From: Microbacterium soli
Lineage (GTDB): Bacteria > Actinomycetota > Actinomycetes > Actinomycetales > Microbacteriaceae
Direction: 5' to 3'
Length of the DNA stretch: 64,000 nt
Assembly: GCF_039539005.1 (NCBI RefSeq)
Contig: NZ_BAABCP010000001.1
Location: 2,356,001 to 2,420,000 of the forward strand
Part shown: positions 28,619-42,203 of the stretch, one piece after another
Layout: the number at the start of each line of letters is the position of its first letter
Position numbering within the stretch: position 1 is the first letter of the stretch
Program-made: the position numbers and the translations under genes
The notes under the pieces: model-generated
Told to the model about the DNA's origin: nothing
What the model saw: only the letters and a program-made list of their open reading frames with translations
The model's database searches: none

Positions 28619-29920
28619 GTGCCGAATACCGCTCTGACGACCGCCCCCGTGGCGCTCGACCCCACGTTCGAGAACGTGTGGGACGAGCTGCTGTGGCGCG
28701 GGCTGGTCCACGTGTCCACCGATCAGGAGGCGCTGCGCGCCCTTCTCGGCGGGGACCCGATCACGTACTACTGCGGCTTCGACCCGACCGCTCCCAGCCT
28801 GCATCTGGGCAATCTCGTGCAGTTGCTGCTGCTGCGCCGCCTGCAGCTGGCCGGCCACAGACCCCTCGGGCTCGTCGGCGGTTCCACGGGTCTCATCGGC
28901 GACCCGCGTCCCACTGCGGAGCGCACGCTCAACACGAGGGAGACGGTCGAGGAGTGGGTCGGGCGCCTGCGCGCCCAGGTCGAGCGCTTCCTCAGCTTCG
29001 AGGGCGACAACGCGGCGCGCATCGTCAACAACCTCGACTGGACGGCGCCGTTGAGCGCCATCGACTTCCTGCGGGAGATTGGCAAGCACTACCGGGTCGG
29101 CACGATGCTGAAGAAGGACGCCGTCGCCGCCCGGTTGAACTCCGACGCGGGAATCAGCTACACCGAGTTCAGTTACCAGATCCTGCAGGGGATGGACTTC
29201 CTCGAGCTGTACCGGCAGTACGGCTGCGTGCTGCAGACCGGCGGATCGGATCAGTGGGGCAACCTCACCAGTGGCACCGATCTCATCCACAGGGTGGAGG
29301 GCGTCTCCGCGCACGCCATCGGGACTCCGTTGATCACCAACAGCGACGGGACCAAGTTCGGCAAGAGCGAGGGCAACGCCATCTGGCTGGATGCCGAGAT
29401 GTGCAGCCCGTACCGGATGTACCAGTTCTGGCTGGGCACGACGGACGCCGATGTCATCGACCGGCTGAAGGTCTTCACCTTCCTGACCCGTGCCGAGATC
29501 GAGGAGTACGCGGCCCTCGTGGAGTCGGAGCCGTTCCGCCGCGCCGCCCAGAAGCGTCTCGCGATGGAGGTGTGCGTCACGGTGCACGGTGTCGAGGCGA
29601 CGGAGGCCGTCATCGCGGCATCCGAGGCACTGTTCGGGCGGGGCGATCTGTCGAGTCTGGACGCGACCACGTTGCGCAGCGCGCTGGAGGAGCTGCCGAA
29701 TGCGACGGTGCCCGCGGGAACCGGAGTGGTCGACGCCCTCGTGGCGACGGGACTCGTCACCAGCGGGGGAGAAGCGCGTCGTGCGATCTCCCAGGGCGGG
29801 GTCACTCTCGACGGCGTCCGGGTCGCCGACGACTCGGCGACCGTGCGGGGATCGCTCCCTGGCGGGGTGAGCGTGCTGCGCCGCGGCAAGAAGACCCTCG
29901 CGGGCGTCTTCCTCGCTTGA
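28619..29920 (+). CDS. tyrS: Tyrosyl-tRNA synthetase
   Basis: 433-residue class I synthetase. The HIGH-type motif is LHLGNLVQLLLL, the KMSKS-type motif is TKFGKSEGNAIW, and YCGFDPTAPSLH and GGSDQWGN are in place. A C-terminal S4 domain (EARRAISQGGVTLDG) binds tRNA. GTG start. tyrS opens the block that matches Rv1689-Rv1713; here DUF4184, a CoA-transferase and the rrn operon separate it from the rest. Confidence 0.96.
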   Translation: MPNTALTTAPVALDPTFENVWDELLWRGLVHVSTDQEALRALLGGDPITYYCGFDPTAPSLHLGNLVQLLLLRRLQLAGHRPLGLVGGSTGLIGDPRPTAERTLNTRETVEEWVGRLRAQVERFLSFEGDNAARIVNNLDWTAPLSAIDFLREIGKHYRVGTMLKKDAVAARLNSDAGISYTEFSYQILQGMDFLELYRQYGCVLQTGGSDQWGNLTSGTDLIHRVEGVSAHAIGTPLITNSDGTKFGKSEGNAIWLDAEMCSPYRMYQFWLGTTDADVIDRLKVFTFLTRAEIEEYAALVESEPFRRAAQKRLAMEVCVTVHGVEATEAVIAASEALFGRGDLSSLDATTLRSALEELPNATVPAGTGVVDALVATGLVTSGGEARRAISQGGVTLDGVRVADDSATVRGSLPGGVSVLRRGKKTLAGVFLA

Positions 29921-29923
29921 GGC

Positions 29924-30727
29924 ATGCCGTTCACTGCGAGCCACGCGCTGGTCGCGCTGCCGTTCGTGCGCACCCCGCTGGTGCCCGCGGCGATCGCGAT
30001 CGGCGCGATGACCCCGGATCTCCCGCTGTTCACACACGGGATCGGAGCGTCGTACGGCTTCACGCACTCGGCGTCCAACACGGTGTGGACGGCACTGATC
30101 GCGCTGGGGCTGCTGGTCGTGTGGCGGACGGCGCTGCGGCCGGCACTCGTGCTGCTGGCGCCGGATGCCGTGGCCGCGCGGCTTCCGGGGTCCTGGCGTC
30201 GCACGGGCCTCGCCGCCGTGGCCGAGCTGTTCGCCCCGCGCGGGACGGGGCCCGTCCGCGTCGCGCTCGCGGGGCTCCTGCTGGCGGTCTCGCTCCTGCT
30301 GGGGGTGCTCTCGCACATCGTCTGGGACCTGTTCACGCATGAGGGCAGGTGGGCGGTCGCCGCGATCCCGCTGCTGGAGGCGGACTGGGGCCCGATGCCG
30401 GGCTACAAGTGGCTGCAGCACGGCTCCAGTGCGATCGGCCTGCTGATCATCGCGGTGTACGCGCTGCTGTGGCTGCGCGGCCGGTCGGCGGAGCGTGCGG
30501 TGCGGACGCTGCCGGCGTGGCTGCGATGGAGCTGGTACTCGACGCTGCCGGTTGCGCTGATCACCGGCTGGTGCGTCGGTCTGGTCGTCCACGGCCCGCC
30601 CGGACAGGAGCTCACCGTGCAGCAGCTGGCCTACCGGACGCTGCCGGCGGCGTGCGGGGTGTGGGGCGCGGCGAGCCTGGTGCTGTGCATCGCCGTGGTG
30701 GCGGCGACCGGGCGTCACCGGGCCTGA
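29924..30727 (+). CDS. DUF4184 family membrane protein
   Basis: 267 residues with about six membrane segments. MPFTASHALVALPF and AIAIGAMTPDLPLF, with the conserved His and Asp, are the family signature, and HIVWDLFTHEGRW repeats the metal-ligand-like His/Asp pattern. DUF4184 resembles the YdjM/LexA-regulated membrane hydrolase group, but no activity is known. It starts 3 nt behind the tyrS stop, so it shares that transcript. Confidence 0.85.
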   Translation: MPFTASHALVALPFVRTPLVPAAIAIGAMTPDLPLFTHGIGASYGFTHSASNTVWTALIALGLLVVWRTALRPALVLLAPDAVAARLPGSWRRTGLAAVAELFAPRGTGPVRVALAGLLLAVSLLLGVLSHIVWDLFTHEGRWAVAAIPLLEADWGPMPGYKWLQHGSSAIGLLIIAVYALLWLRGRSAERAVRTLPAWLRWSWYSTLPVALITGWCVGLVVHGPPGQELTVQQLAYRTLPAACGVWGAASLVLCIAVVAATGRHRA

Positions 30728-30746
30728 GCACGCACTGCTCGTCGTC

Positions 30747-32015
30747 TCACCACCACTCGGCGGCGTCACCGCCCCAGGGACGCGGTGCGCGGAACATCTC
30801 CGGACCGCCCTGCCAGCGCACGGCGGGAGCGACCGTGGTCACCCGGGTGCCCGCGACGTCGAACTCCTGCGTGCGGGCGGCGGCCGCCGGCATCGGCGCG
30901 GCGGTCGGAGTCCTCCGCATCCCGAGCAGCTCCGCGGCGACTCGGCGCAGTGAGGTGCGCACGTACCACGAGCCCCCGGCTTCGCCGCGGCGTCGGAGTG
31001 CCGTCATGATCCCCGCGGCGAGCAGATATCCGGCGGAGTGGTCGAGCGCCTGCGCGGGCAGCGCACCGGGGGTGCGGCCGTCCGAGGACTCGATCCAGGA
31101 GATCCCGCAGTCGGCCTGAACGATGCTGTCGAATCCGCGCGGTGAGTAGGCGCCGTGCCAGGCGCTGAGCTGCGCGACGATCAGCTGCGGGTGGACGGCT
31201 GCGAGCGTGCGCGGTTCGAGGCCCAGCCTGCGCAGACCGTCCGGACGATAGCCGAGCACGACCACATCGGCATCAGCGAGGAGCGCGTCGAAGCGCGGAC
31301 GATCGGCGGCGATGTCCAGCAGCGCCGAGCGCTTGCCGTGCCCGGTATCCAGATGCTGCCAGGGGATCTCCGGCCGCTGCGGAGGGTCCAGACGCAGCAC
31401 GTCGGCGCCGGCGAAGGCCAGCGTGCGCGTGGCCACGGGGCCGGCGATCACGCGGGTGAGGTCGAGCACGCGGACGCCCGCCAGCGGTGCGGACTCCTCC
31501 GCGCCGGGGATGCGGCGCGGACGGGAATCGGCGAGGGGCGAGACCTCGGTCAGCGGATGCCGGCGCAGAGCGGCATCCGCCGCGGGATCCTCCCGGCTCA
31601 CCAGCACGCACACTCCACCGGCCTCGCGAACGGCGGATGCCGCGGGCGCGGCCTCTCGTGCACGCAGGGCGTCGCTCACGTCGTCGCGGGCTGCGCTCGC
31701 GGGCAGACCCAGCGCTTCGCACAGCGCCGTCGCGTGGTGCGGGTAGTTGCCGTGCGTCCGGACCCAGCCGTCGGCCGTGGGCCAGAACCCGGAGAGCGGG
31801 GCGAAGCCGGAGATCCCCGCCCCGTCCAGGCGCAGATGGCGCTCGCTGCCGTAGGCGGCGGCCACCTGATCCGCATCGAGCGGGAGCGGACGGCCGAGAC
31901 CGGGGGAGAGGGACGCGATCGCTGAGGAGACGGCGGACACGCTCGCTCGTGCGAGCTCTCCTACGGCGAGGCGGGAGGGCAGCGGGACCGGAGGGTCGGT
32001 CAGGATGGTGTCCAT
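30747..32015 (-). CDS. CaiB/BaiF-type CoA-transferase family III protein
   Basis: 422 residues. The second half has VRVLDLTRVIAGPVATRTLAFAGADVLRLDPP and GKRSALLDIAADR, as in family III transferases, then SPRGFDSIVQADCGI and LDHSAGYLLAAGIM. The N-terminal 150 residues are a partial copy of the fold (WVRTHGNYPHHATALCEALGL), an arrangement also found in larger acyl-CoA transferases. The ATG at 32015 sits 6 nt behind TACGCT; an upstream GTG at 32048 is less likely. The acyl acceptor is unknown. Confidence 0.8.
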   Translation of the reverse strand: MDTILTDPPVPLPSRLAVGELARASVSAVSSAIASLSPGLGRPLPLDADQVAAAYGSERHLRLDGAGISGFAPLSGFWPTADGWVRTHGNYPHHATALCEALGLPASAARDDVSDALRAREAAPAASAVREAGGVCVLVSREDPAADAALRRHPLTEVSPLADSRPRRIPGAEESAPLAGVRVLDLTRVIAGPVATRTLAFAGADVLRLDPPQRPEIPWQHLDTGHGKRSALLDIAADRPRFDALLADADVVVLGYRPDGLRRLGLEPRTLAAVHPQLIVAQLSAWHGAYSPRGFDSIVQADCGISWIESSDGRTPGALPAQALDHSAGYLLAAGIMTALRRRGEAGGSWYVRTSLRRVAAELLGMRRTPTAAPMPAAAARTQEFDVAGTRVTTVAPAVRWQGGPEMFRAPRPWGGDAAEWW

Positions 32016-32021
32016 GAGGCG

Positions 32022-32027
32022 AGCGTA
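32022..32027 (-). promoter_or_regulatory. Leaderless-type -10 of the CoA-transferase gene
   Basis: TACGCT on the minus strand, 6 nt before the ATG at 32015. Confidence 0.4.
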
Positions 32028-32067
32028 CGGGGAGGGCGCCTGCGACACGCCCGGGGTGTGGGGCTGA

Positions 32068-32201
32068 TTTGCCGGATGCCCGGGATCCCCGTAGATTATC
32101 TGTTGTTCGCCCCAAGCGGTTGAGCGAAAGGTCTCCGGGCCTGGCTCCCTCCAAGCAGCGAACGGCTCCTTCTTCCACTGGTGGTTTCACTGGTGTAAGG
32201 T
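32068..32201 (+). promoter_or_regulatory. Probable tandem rrn promoters
   Basis: P1: TTTGCC (32068-32073), 18 nt, TAGATT (32092-32097). P2: TTCCAC (32173-32178), 17 nt, TAAGGT (32196-32201). Two promoters in series are usual for rRNA operons. Confidence 0.5.
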
Positions 32202-32496
32202 GGAGATCCGGCGCCGGACAGACTACTCAGCAGTCTCGGATCTGCCGGAGACAATTATGAGGTTGCCCTGTGCGTCCTGCTTTGGTGGGTGTGTGGGTGC
32301 GTCCGATCCTTGAGAACTCAACAGCGTGCACTTGTCAAATGCCAAATTATTCTCGTCGGCCTCTTTTGTGGGGTTGGTTGAGTATTCCTTTGGATCAAAT
32401 TTTGTGTGAATGTCAGTAATGATGTTCGTTTTTTGGTCATGGTTGAACTCGCTGCTTTCTGGTCGTTTTCCCGGCTGGTTGGTCAGCATCGTTTTT
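32202..32496 (+). promoter_or_regulatory. 16S rRNA leader
   Basis: About 295 nt of transcribed leader without a gene, AT-richer than the rest of the window. CTTGAGAACTCAACAG near 32308 resembles the boxA-like TTTGAGAACTACACAG in the 16S-23S spacer, the antitermination element of rrn operons. TGTCAAATG near 32334 can pair with CGTTTGACA in the spacer, a 16S processing stem. Confidence 0.55.
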
Positions 32497-37485
<4,989 letters not shown>

Positions 37486-37502
37486 CACCCCTGTTTTCTG
37501 CG

Positions 37503-37529
37503 GGTGCTCGCGTCCACTTTGTGGTTCTC
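37503..37529 (+). repeat. 3' arm of the 23S processing stem
   Basis: Pairs with 34307-34333; located in the 23S-5S spacer (37486-37592), which holds no gene. Confidence 0.75.
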
Positions 37530-37592
37530 GACGTACGGTCGGGAACCGACAACACATACTCATTTGTTGTGTGTTGCTGAAACGTCAATAGT

Positions 37593-37711
37593 GTTTCGGC
37601 GGCCATAGCGTGAGGGAAACGCCCGGACACATTCCGAACCCGGAAGCTAAGCCTCACAGCGCCGATGGTACTGCAGGGGAGACCCTGTGGGAGAGTAGGA
37701 CACCGCCGGAC
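37593..37711 (+). rRNA. rrf: 5S ribosomal RNA
   Basis: 119 nt with terminal stem GTTTCGGCGG / CCGCCGGAC, CCGAACCCGGAAGCTAAG loop and GGGAGAGTAGG. Completes a 16S-23S-5S operon. Confidence 0.95.
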
Positions 37712-37720
37712 TTCTCTTAA

Positions 37721-37756
37721 GCAAGATGGCCACCCCGGTTCGGGTGGCCATCTTGC
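37721..37756 (+). terminator. rrn operon terminator
   Basis: A perfect 15-bp stem (37721-37735 with 37742-37756) with a 6-nt loop directly behind the 5S gene; no clear T-tract. It is only 21 nt from the next start codon. Confidence 0.8.
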
Positions 37757-37777
37757 GTTAACAAGCAGGGAGTCGGA

Positions 37778-39256
37778 ATGTCGGAAGAGCAGCGGGACCG
37801 CCGAGACGGCGAGGGCGCGCGAGATCGACGTTCGGGCTCCGAACGCAGGCCGCGGTATTCGGATGCCTCCGCCCGCGAGTCTCGGCGACCCCGTGAGAGG
37901 TTTTCCCGGAGCGGCGAGCGCCGTCCATACGGCGCGGGCGCCAGCGACCGCGGCCAGCGCGACGACGGTCGCCCTTATGGCACTCGCGACCGTGATCGTG
38001 ATGATCGGTACCGTGGTAGGTCTGGTGAGCGTCGTCCGTACGGTGATCGTGACCGTGACCGTGATCGCAGCCGCGGCCAGCGTGATGATCGGTACCGTGG
38101 CAGGTCTGGTGAGCGTCGTCCGTACGGTGATCGTGACCGTGACCGTGATCGCAGCCGCGGCCAGCGTGATGACCGTCACCCGTATGGTGACCGTGACCGC
38201 GCTCTTGGTGACCGTGGCGACCGTCGTCCCCACGGCGGCCGTGAGCGTGACGACCGGGGCCGTGACAGATCGAGCCAGCGCCGTCCGTATGGCGATCGTG
38301 ATGGTCGCCGACCCTATGACGACCGCGATGATCGGAATCGCGGCCGGTCGAGTCATCACGGTAGATCGGGTGATCGCGGTAGATCGGGTGATCGTCGCCC
38401 GTACGGGGACCATGACCGGGACCGGGATCGCCGATACCGATCAGGCGATCGCGCGTCGTACCGGGATCGCCCGCGCGGGGGAGCGGACCGTCCGCGGAAC
38501 GAGTTCGCCGCGGTTCGCGAGCGCATCCCGGAGCCGGCTCTGCCGGACGAGATCACGGCGAAGGATCTGCATTCGTCCGCCCGCAACGAGCTGAAGACGC
38601 TCAGCAAGGAGAACGCCGAGCAGACGGCGCGCCACCTCGCGATGGCGGCACAGCTCATCGACTCCGACCCGCAGCGGGCCCACGAGCACGCTCTGGCCGC
38701 CTCGCGTCGGGCGGGGCGCATCGCCGTGGTCCGTCAGACCCTCGCGATCACCGCATATGGCATCGGCGACTTCGCTCTGGCGCTGCGTGAGCTGCACACC
38801 TACCGGCGCATCTCCGGGAGGAACGACATGATCGCCCTCATCGTCGACAGCGAGCGCGGGGTCGGACGACCCGACCGGGCCCTCGAGGAGGGGCGCGGCG
38901 TCGACCGCACCGAGCTCGACGTCGACGTGCGCGTCGCCCTGGCCATCGCGATGTCCGGTGCGCGGCTGGATCGCGGCGAGACGGAGCTCGCCCTTGGCGA
39001 GCTCGAGATCCCCGAACTCGACCCCGACAGGGCGTTCGACTGGAGCCCCGCGCTGTTCTCGGCCCGCGCGGCGGTGCTCGAGGACCTCGGGCGCACCGAG
39101 GAGGCGGCCTTCTGGGCCCGGCGCTCCGAGGTGGCGGAGTCCGCACTGGGCCTGGACGGACGACTCGACGAGATCATCGTCGAGGACGCCCTGGCCGAGG
39201 GACAGGGCGAGGGCGAGGACGCTGAATCCGAGCCGGAGAAGGACGCGGAGGACTGA
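37778..39256 (+). CDS. TPR-like protein with Arg/Asp mixed-charge N-terminal domain
   Basis: 492 residues. Residues 1 to about 250 are disordered and almost wholly Arg, Asp, Gly, Ser and Tyr, with RDRDRDR runs and repeated RRPYGDR. Residues about 265-470 are helical repeats (NAEQTARHLAMAAQLI, ALAASRRAGRIAVVRQTLAI, GDFALALRELHTYRRI), matching the Rv1691-type TPR protein that precedes the HAD phosphatase in M. tuberculosis. The tail is acidic. AGGGAG precedes the ATG. Function unknown; an RNA or ribosome link is suggested only by composition and by its place behind rrn. Confidence 0.75.
   Translation: MSEEQRDRRDGEGARDRRSGSERRPRYSDASARESRRPRERFSRSGERRPYGAGASDRGQRDDGRPYGTRDRDRDDRYRGRSGERRPYGDRDRDRDRSRGQRDDRYRGRSGERRPYGDRDRDRDRSRGQRDDRHPYGDRDRALGDRGDRRPHGGRERDDRGRDRSSQRRPYGDRDGRRPYDDRDDRNRGRSSHHGRSGDRGRSGDRRPYGDHDRDRDRRYRSGDRASYRDRPRGGADRPRNEFAAVRERIPEPALPDEITAKDLHSSARNELKTLSKENAEQTARHLAMAAQLIDSDPQRAHEHALAASRRAGRIAVVRQTLAITAYGIGDFALALRELHTYRRISGRNDMIALIVDSERGVGRPDRALEEGRGVDRTELDVDVRVALAIAMSGARLDRGETELALGELEIPELDPDRAFDWSPALFSARAAVLEDLGRTEEAAFWARRSEVAESALGLDGRLDEIIVEDALAEGQGEGEDAESEPEKDAED
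38000..38167 (+). repeat. 84-bp tandem repeat, two near-identical copies, inside the TPR gene
   Basis: Copies at 38000-38083 and 38084-38167 differ at about one base and encode a 28-residue unit (DDRYRGRSGERRPYGDRD and on). The unit uses CGT for Arg far more than neighbouring genes. Partial copies flank it. Such repeats expand and shrink by slippage. Confidence 0.85.
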
Positions 39257-40296
39257 TGGCGCTGTTCCGCCGGACGAAGCCGGCCCTGACCACACCGTTG
39301 ACCGGTCGCGATGCTCTGCTCGCCGACCTCGACGGCGTCGTGTATGCGGGCTCGAGCGCCCTGCCGCATGCCGTGGAGAGCCTGGACCGTGCAGCGGACT
39401 CCGTGCGCATCGGCTACATCACCAACAACGCGTCACGGACCGATGCCGCCGTAGCCGCGCATCTCACGAGCCTGGGGCTCACGGTCTCCGCCGATGACGT
39501 GGTGACCAGCCCTCAGGCCGCCATGCGGCTGCTGGCGACCAGGGTGCCCGCGCCGGCGACGATCCTCATCGTCGGCGGGGATGGACTGGTGGACGAGGCG
39601 CAGAAGGCCGGGTACACCGTCACCCGCAGCGCCGAGGACTCCCCTGCGGCGGTCGTGCAGGGCTTCGCCCCGGAGGTCAGCTGGACCGACCTCGCCGAGG
39701 CGGCATTCGCCCTGCAGGTGCCGGAGGAGGAGGGCGGGATCCCGTGGATCTCGACCAACAACGATTGGACCATTCCCCGAGACCGCGGGGTCGCACCGGG
39801 CAACGGCACCCTGGTCTCCGCCGTGCACACCGCCATCGGCCGCCTGTCGACGGTGGCGGGCAAACCGGAGAAGCCGATCTTCGAGGTCGCGATGGAGCGC
39901 TTCGGCGCGCAGAGGGCGCTGTTCATCGGCGACAGGCTCGATACGGACATCGCCGGCGCCGTGCGAGCGGGAATCGACTCCGCGCTGGTGCTCACCGGCA
40001 TCGACCGGCCGAAGCACGTGCTGGCCGCGCCGCAGGGCTCCCGCCCGGACTTCATCCTCGGCGACCTGCGCGACCTGCACGAGCCGTACCCGGCGACGGT
40101 GGAGTCCGACGGCGTGTTCTCCGTCAACGACGCCGCTGTCCGTGTCGTCGACGCCGACGTGCAGATCCTCTCGGCGGGTTCCTCCCAGATCGATCTGCTG
40201 CGAGCGGGTGCGGCGGCGATCTGGTCGACCGGCCTCATGATCTACGTGTTCCGGGTGCCCGAGCTGCTGTACGCGGATCCTTTCCACAGGCCCTGA
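39256..40296 (+). CDS. HAD-IIA family phosphatase
   Basis: 346 residues. Nucleophile motif DLDGVVYAGSSALPHA, motif II ITNNASRTD, and motif IV IGDRLDTDIAGAVRAG, with the large C2 cap between. The homologue in the same place in M. tuberculosis (Rv1692) dephosphorylates glycerol 3-phosphate; the same substrate is a reasonable guess. The ATG overlaps the last base of the TPR gene stop (TGATG). Confidence 0.88.
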   Translation: MALFRRTKPALTTPLTGRDALLADLDGVVYAGSSALPHAVESLDRAADSVRIGYITNNASRTDAAVAAHLTSLGLTVSADDVVTSPQAAMRLLATRVPAPATILIVGGDGLVDEAQKAGYTVTRSAEDSPAAVVQGFAPEVSWTDLAEAAFALQVPEEEGGIPWISTNNDWTIPRDRGVAPGNGTLVSAVHTAIGRLSTVAGKPEKPIFEVAMERFGAQRALFIGDRLDTDIAGAVRAGIDSALVLTGIDRPKHVLAAPQGSRPDFILGDLRDLHEPYPATVESDGVFSVNDAAVRVVDADVQILSAGSSQIDLLRAGAAAIWSTGLMIYVFRVPELLYADPFHRP

Positions 40297-40327
40297 GCCG
40301 TTCCCCGTGCCCCATCGCACGGCGCGT

Positions 40328-40333
40328 TACAGT
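40328..40333 (+). promoter_or_regulatory. Leaderless-type -10
   Basis: TACAGT, 6 nt before the ATG at 40340. Confidence 0.5.
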
Positions 40334-40339
40334 GGTCGG

Positions 40340-40507
40340 ATGGAGCACACGAGCGACGAGCCGGCAGACGCACTCTGGAGCCGTCTGCGCCTCATCGAGG
40401 GCCAGCCTCTCGAATCCCGCGCGGATGCCTACGGCGCAGTGCACGACGAGCTCATGAAGCGCCTTGAGGGCGCCCCCCGCGCAGCTGCGGGCCCGGCGAG
40501 TCGATGA
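40340..40507 (+). CDS. Small conserved protein between HAD phosphatase and tlyA
   Basis: 55 residues, MEHTSDEPADALWSRLRLIE then PLESRADAYGAVHDELMKRLE, probably one or two helices. It corresponds in position and size to Rv1693 of M. tuberculosis. Function unknown. The TGA overlaps the tlyA ATG by 4 nt and its own start is leaderless-type, so it begins the tlyA-nadK-recN transcript. Confidence 0.7.
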   Translation: MEHTSDEPADALWSRLRLIEGQPLESRADAYGAVHDELMKRLEGAPRAAAGPASR

Positions 40508-41301
40508 CGAGACTCGATACGGCTCTCGCGATGCGCGGGCTGGCGCGTTCGCGTACGCACGCTGCGGCGCTCATCGCCGACGGGCTGGTGCGCGTGTCGG
40601 GCCGCCCCGTCGTCAAGGCGTCCACTCCGGTCTCCGATGACGACGACATCCGCGTCGACGGCGCCGACCACTACGTGGGGCGCGGTGCGCACAAGCTCAT
40701 CGCCGCCCTCGACGGCTTCGCCCTGTCGGTGCAGGGCAGACTCGCACTCGACATGGGCGCCTCCACGGGCGGATTCACCCAGGTGCTGCGCGAACGCGGC
40801 GCACGCCGGGTGCTGGCGGTCGACGTGGGCCACGGCCAGCTCGCCGATGCCATCGCGGCCGACCCCGGGGTGGTCGCGATCGAGGGGTTCAACGTGCGGC
40901 ACATGACCGCGGCGAACCTCGCGGATGTCACCGGCGAGCCGAGCCCTCCCGATCTGGTCGTGGGCGATCTGTCGTTCATCTCCCTCGCGCACGTGCTTCC
41001 CGCCGTCGCCGCGGTGGTGGCATCCGACGGCGATGTCGTGCTGCTGGTCAAGCCGCAGTTCGAAGTCGGTCGCACCGCCGTCCGAGGCGGTCTGGTCACC
41101 AGCGCCGCGCTGCGCGTGGATGCCGTGGAGCGCACGCTGTGGGTCGCGTACGACAACGGGCTGCGCACGCTGGGCATCCTCGCGTCCCCGATCCTCGGCA
41201 CGCACGGCAACGCCGAATACCTGGTCCACCTCTCGCCCGACCGCGGGGAGGATCCGTCAGAATGGACGGAGCAGATCGCACACGTGGCAGGAGGACGATG
41301 A
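40504..41301 (+). CDS. tlyA: TlyA-family rRNA 2'-O-methyltransferase
   Basis: 265 residues. N-terminal S4 domain (ARSRTHAAALIADGLVRVSG) followed by an FtsJ-like methyltransferase with SAM motif LALDMGASTGGFTQVL. TlyA methylates 16S and/or 23S rRNA cytidines and sets sensitivity to capreomycin-type antibiotics. Coupled to its neighbours on both sides by 4-nt overlaps. Confidence 0.93.
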   Translation: MTRLDTALAMRGLARSRTHAAALIADGLVRVSGRPVVKASTPVSDDDDIRVDGADHYVGRGAHKLIAALDGFALSVQGRLALDMGASTGGFTQVLRERGARRVLAVDVGHGQLADAIAADPGVVAIEGFNVRHMTAANLADVTGEPSPPDLVVGDLSFISLAHVLPAVAAVVASDGDVVLLVKPQFEVGRTAVRGGLVTSAALRVDAVERTLWVAYDNGLRTLGILASPILGTHGNAEYLVHLSPDRGEDPSEWTEQIAHVAGGR

Positions 41302-42203
41302 ACGAGCGCCGGATCCTGGTCGTCGCCCACGCGAAGCGCCCCGACACCGTCACCGCCGCGCTGCGCGTCATCGATGCGCTGCACGAGGCGGGCGCGGTGC
41401 CCGTGCTTCCCGCCGACGACCGGGACGAGTTCGCCGCGGTCGACCCGCGGTTCGCCGAGCTGGGCGTGCTGGGCGAGGACGTGCCCGATGACGGACTCGA
41501 GCTCGCCGTCGTCCTCGGCGGAGACGGCACCATCCTGCGGGCGGCCGAGCTCGTGCGCGATTCCGGTGCGCCGGTGCTGGGGATCAACATGGGGCACGTC
41601 GGCTTCCTCGCCGAGACCGACCGCGATGACATGGATGCCGCCGTGCGTCGCGTGGTCGATCGCGACTACGACGTGGAGGAGCGATTGGCGCTGTCCGTGC
41701 AGGTGCACGATGACGCCGGTCGCGTGGTGTACGAGACGTGGGCGCTCAACGAGGCGACGGTGGAGAAGGCCAGCCGGGAGCGGATGATCGAGGTGGTCGT
41801 CGAGATCGACGGACGTCCGCTCACGAGCTTCGGCTGCGACGGCATGGTCGTCTCCACACCGACGGGATCCACCGCCTACAACTTCTCCGCGGGCGGCCCG
41901 GTGGTCTGGCCGTCCGTCGAGGCGATCTCCCTCGTGCCGCTGTCCGCGCACGCGCTGTTCGCGAAGCCTCTCGTGGTGGGCCCGGAGGCGTCCGTCGCCG
42001 TCGAGCTGCTGGATCGCACCGGCGGCAGCGCCATCCTGTGGTGCGACGGCCGGCGCTCGCACGATCTGCCTCCCGGGGCCCGGGTCATGGTGCATCGGTC
42101 CACGCGTCCGGTGCGACTCGCGCGGCTGCGTCCGGCAGTGTTCACCGACCGGCTCGTGCGGAAGTTCCAGCTGCCGGTGACGGGGTGGCGGGGAGCGCCG
42201 TGA
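41298..42203 (+). CDS. nadK: NAD kinase
   Basis: 301 residues. LGGDGTILRAAE is the GGDG nucleotide loop; NEATVEK, DGMVVSTPTGSTAYNFSAGG and the C-terminal beta-rich domain are conserved. Makes NADP from NAD. AGGAGG precedes the ATG. Confidence 0.96.
   Translation: MNERRILVVAHAKRPDTVTAALRVIDALHEAGAVPVLPADDRDEFAAVDPRFAELGVLGEDVPDDGLELAVVLGGDGTILRAAELVRDSGAPVLGINMGHVGFLAETDRDDMDAAVRRVVDRDYDVEERLALSVQVHDDAGRVVYETWALNEATVEKASRERMIEVVVEIDGRPLTSFGCDGMVVSTPTGSTAYNFSAGGPVVWPSVEAISLVPLSAHALFAKPLVVGPEASVAVELLDRTGGSAILWCDGRRSHDLPPGARVMVHRSTRPVRLARLRPAVFTDRLVRKFQLPVTGWRGAP

Noticed and set aside
38000..38167. Tandem repeat as possible CRISPR array
   Set aside because: Units are contiguous, in frame and coding (28 residues each), without variable spacers.
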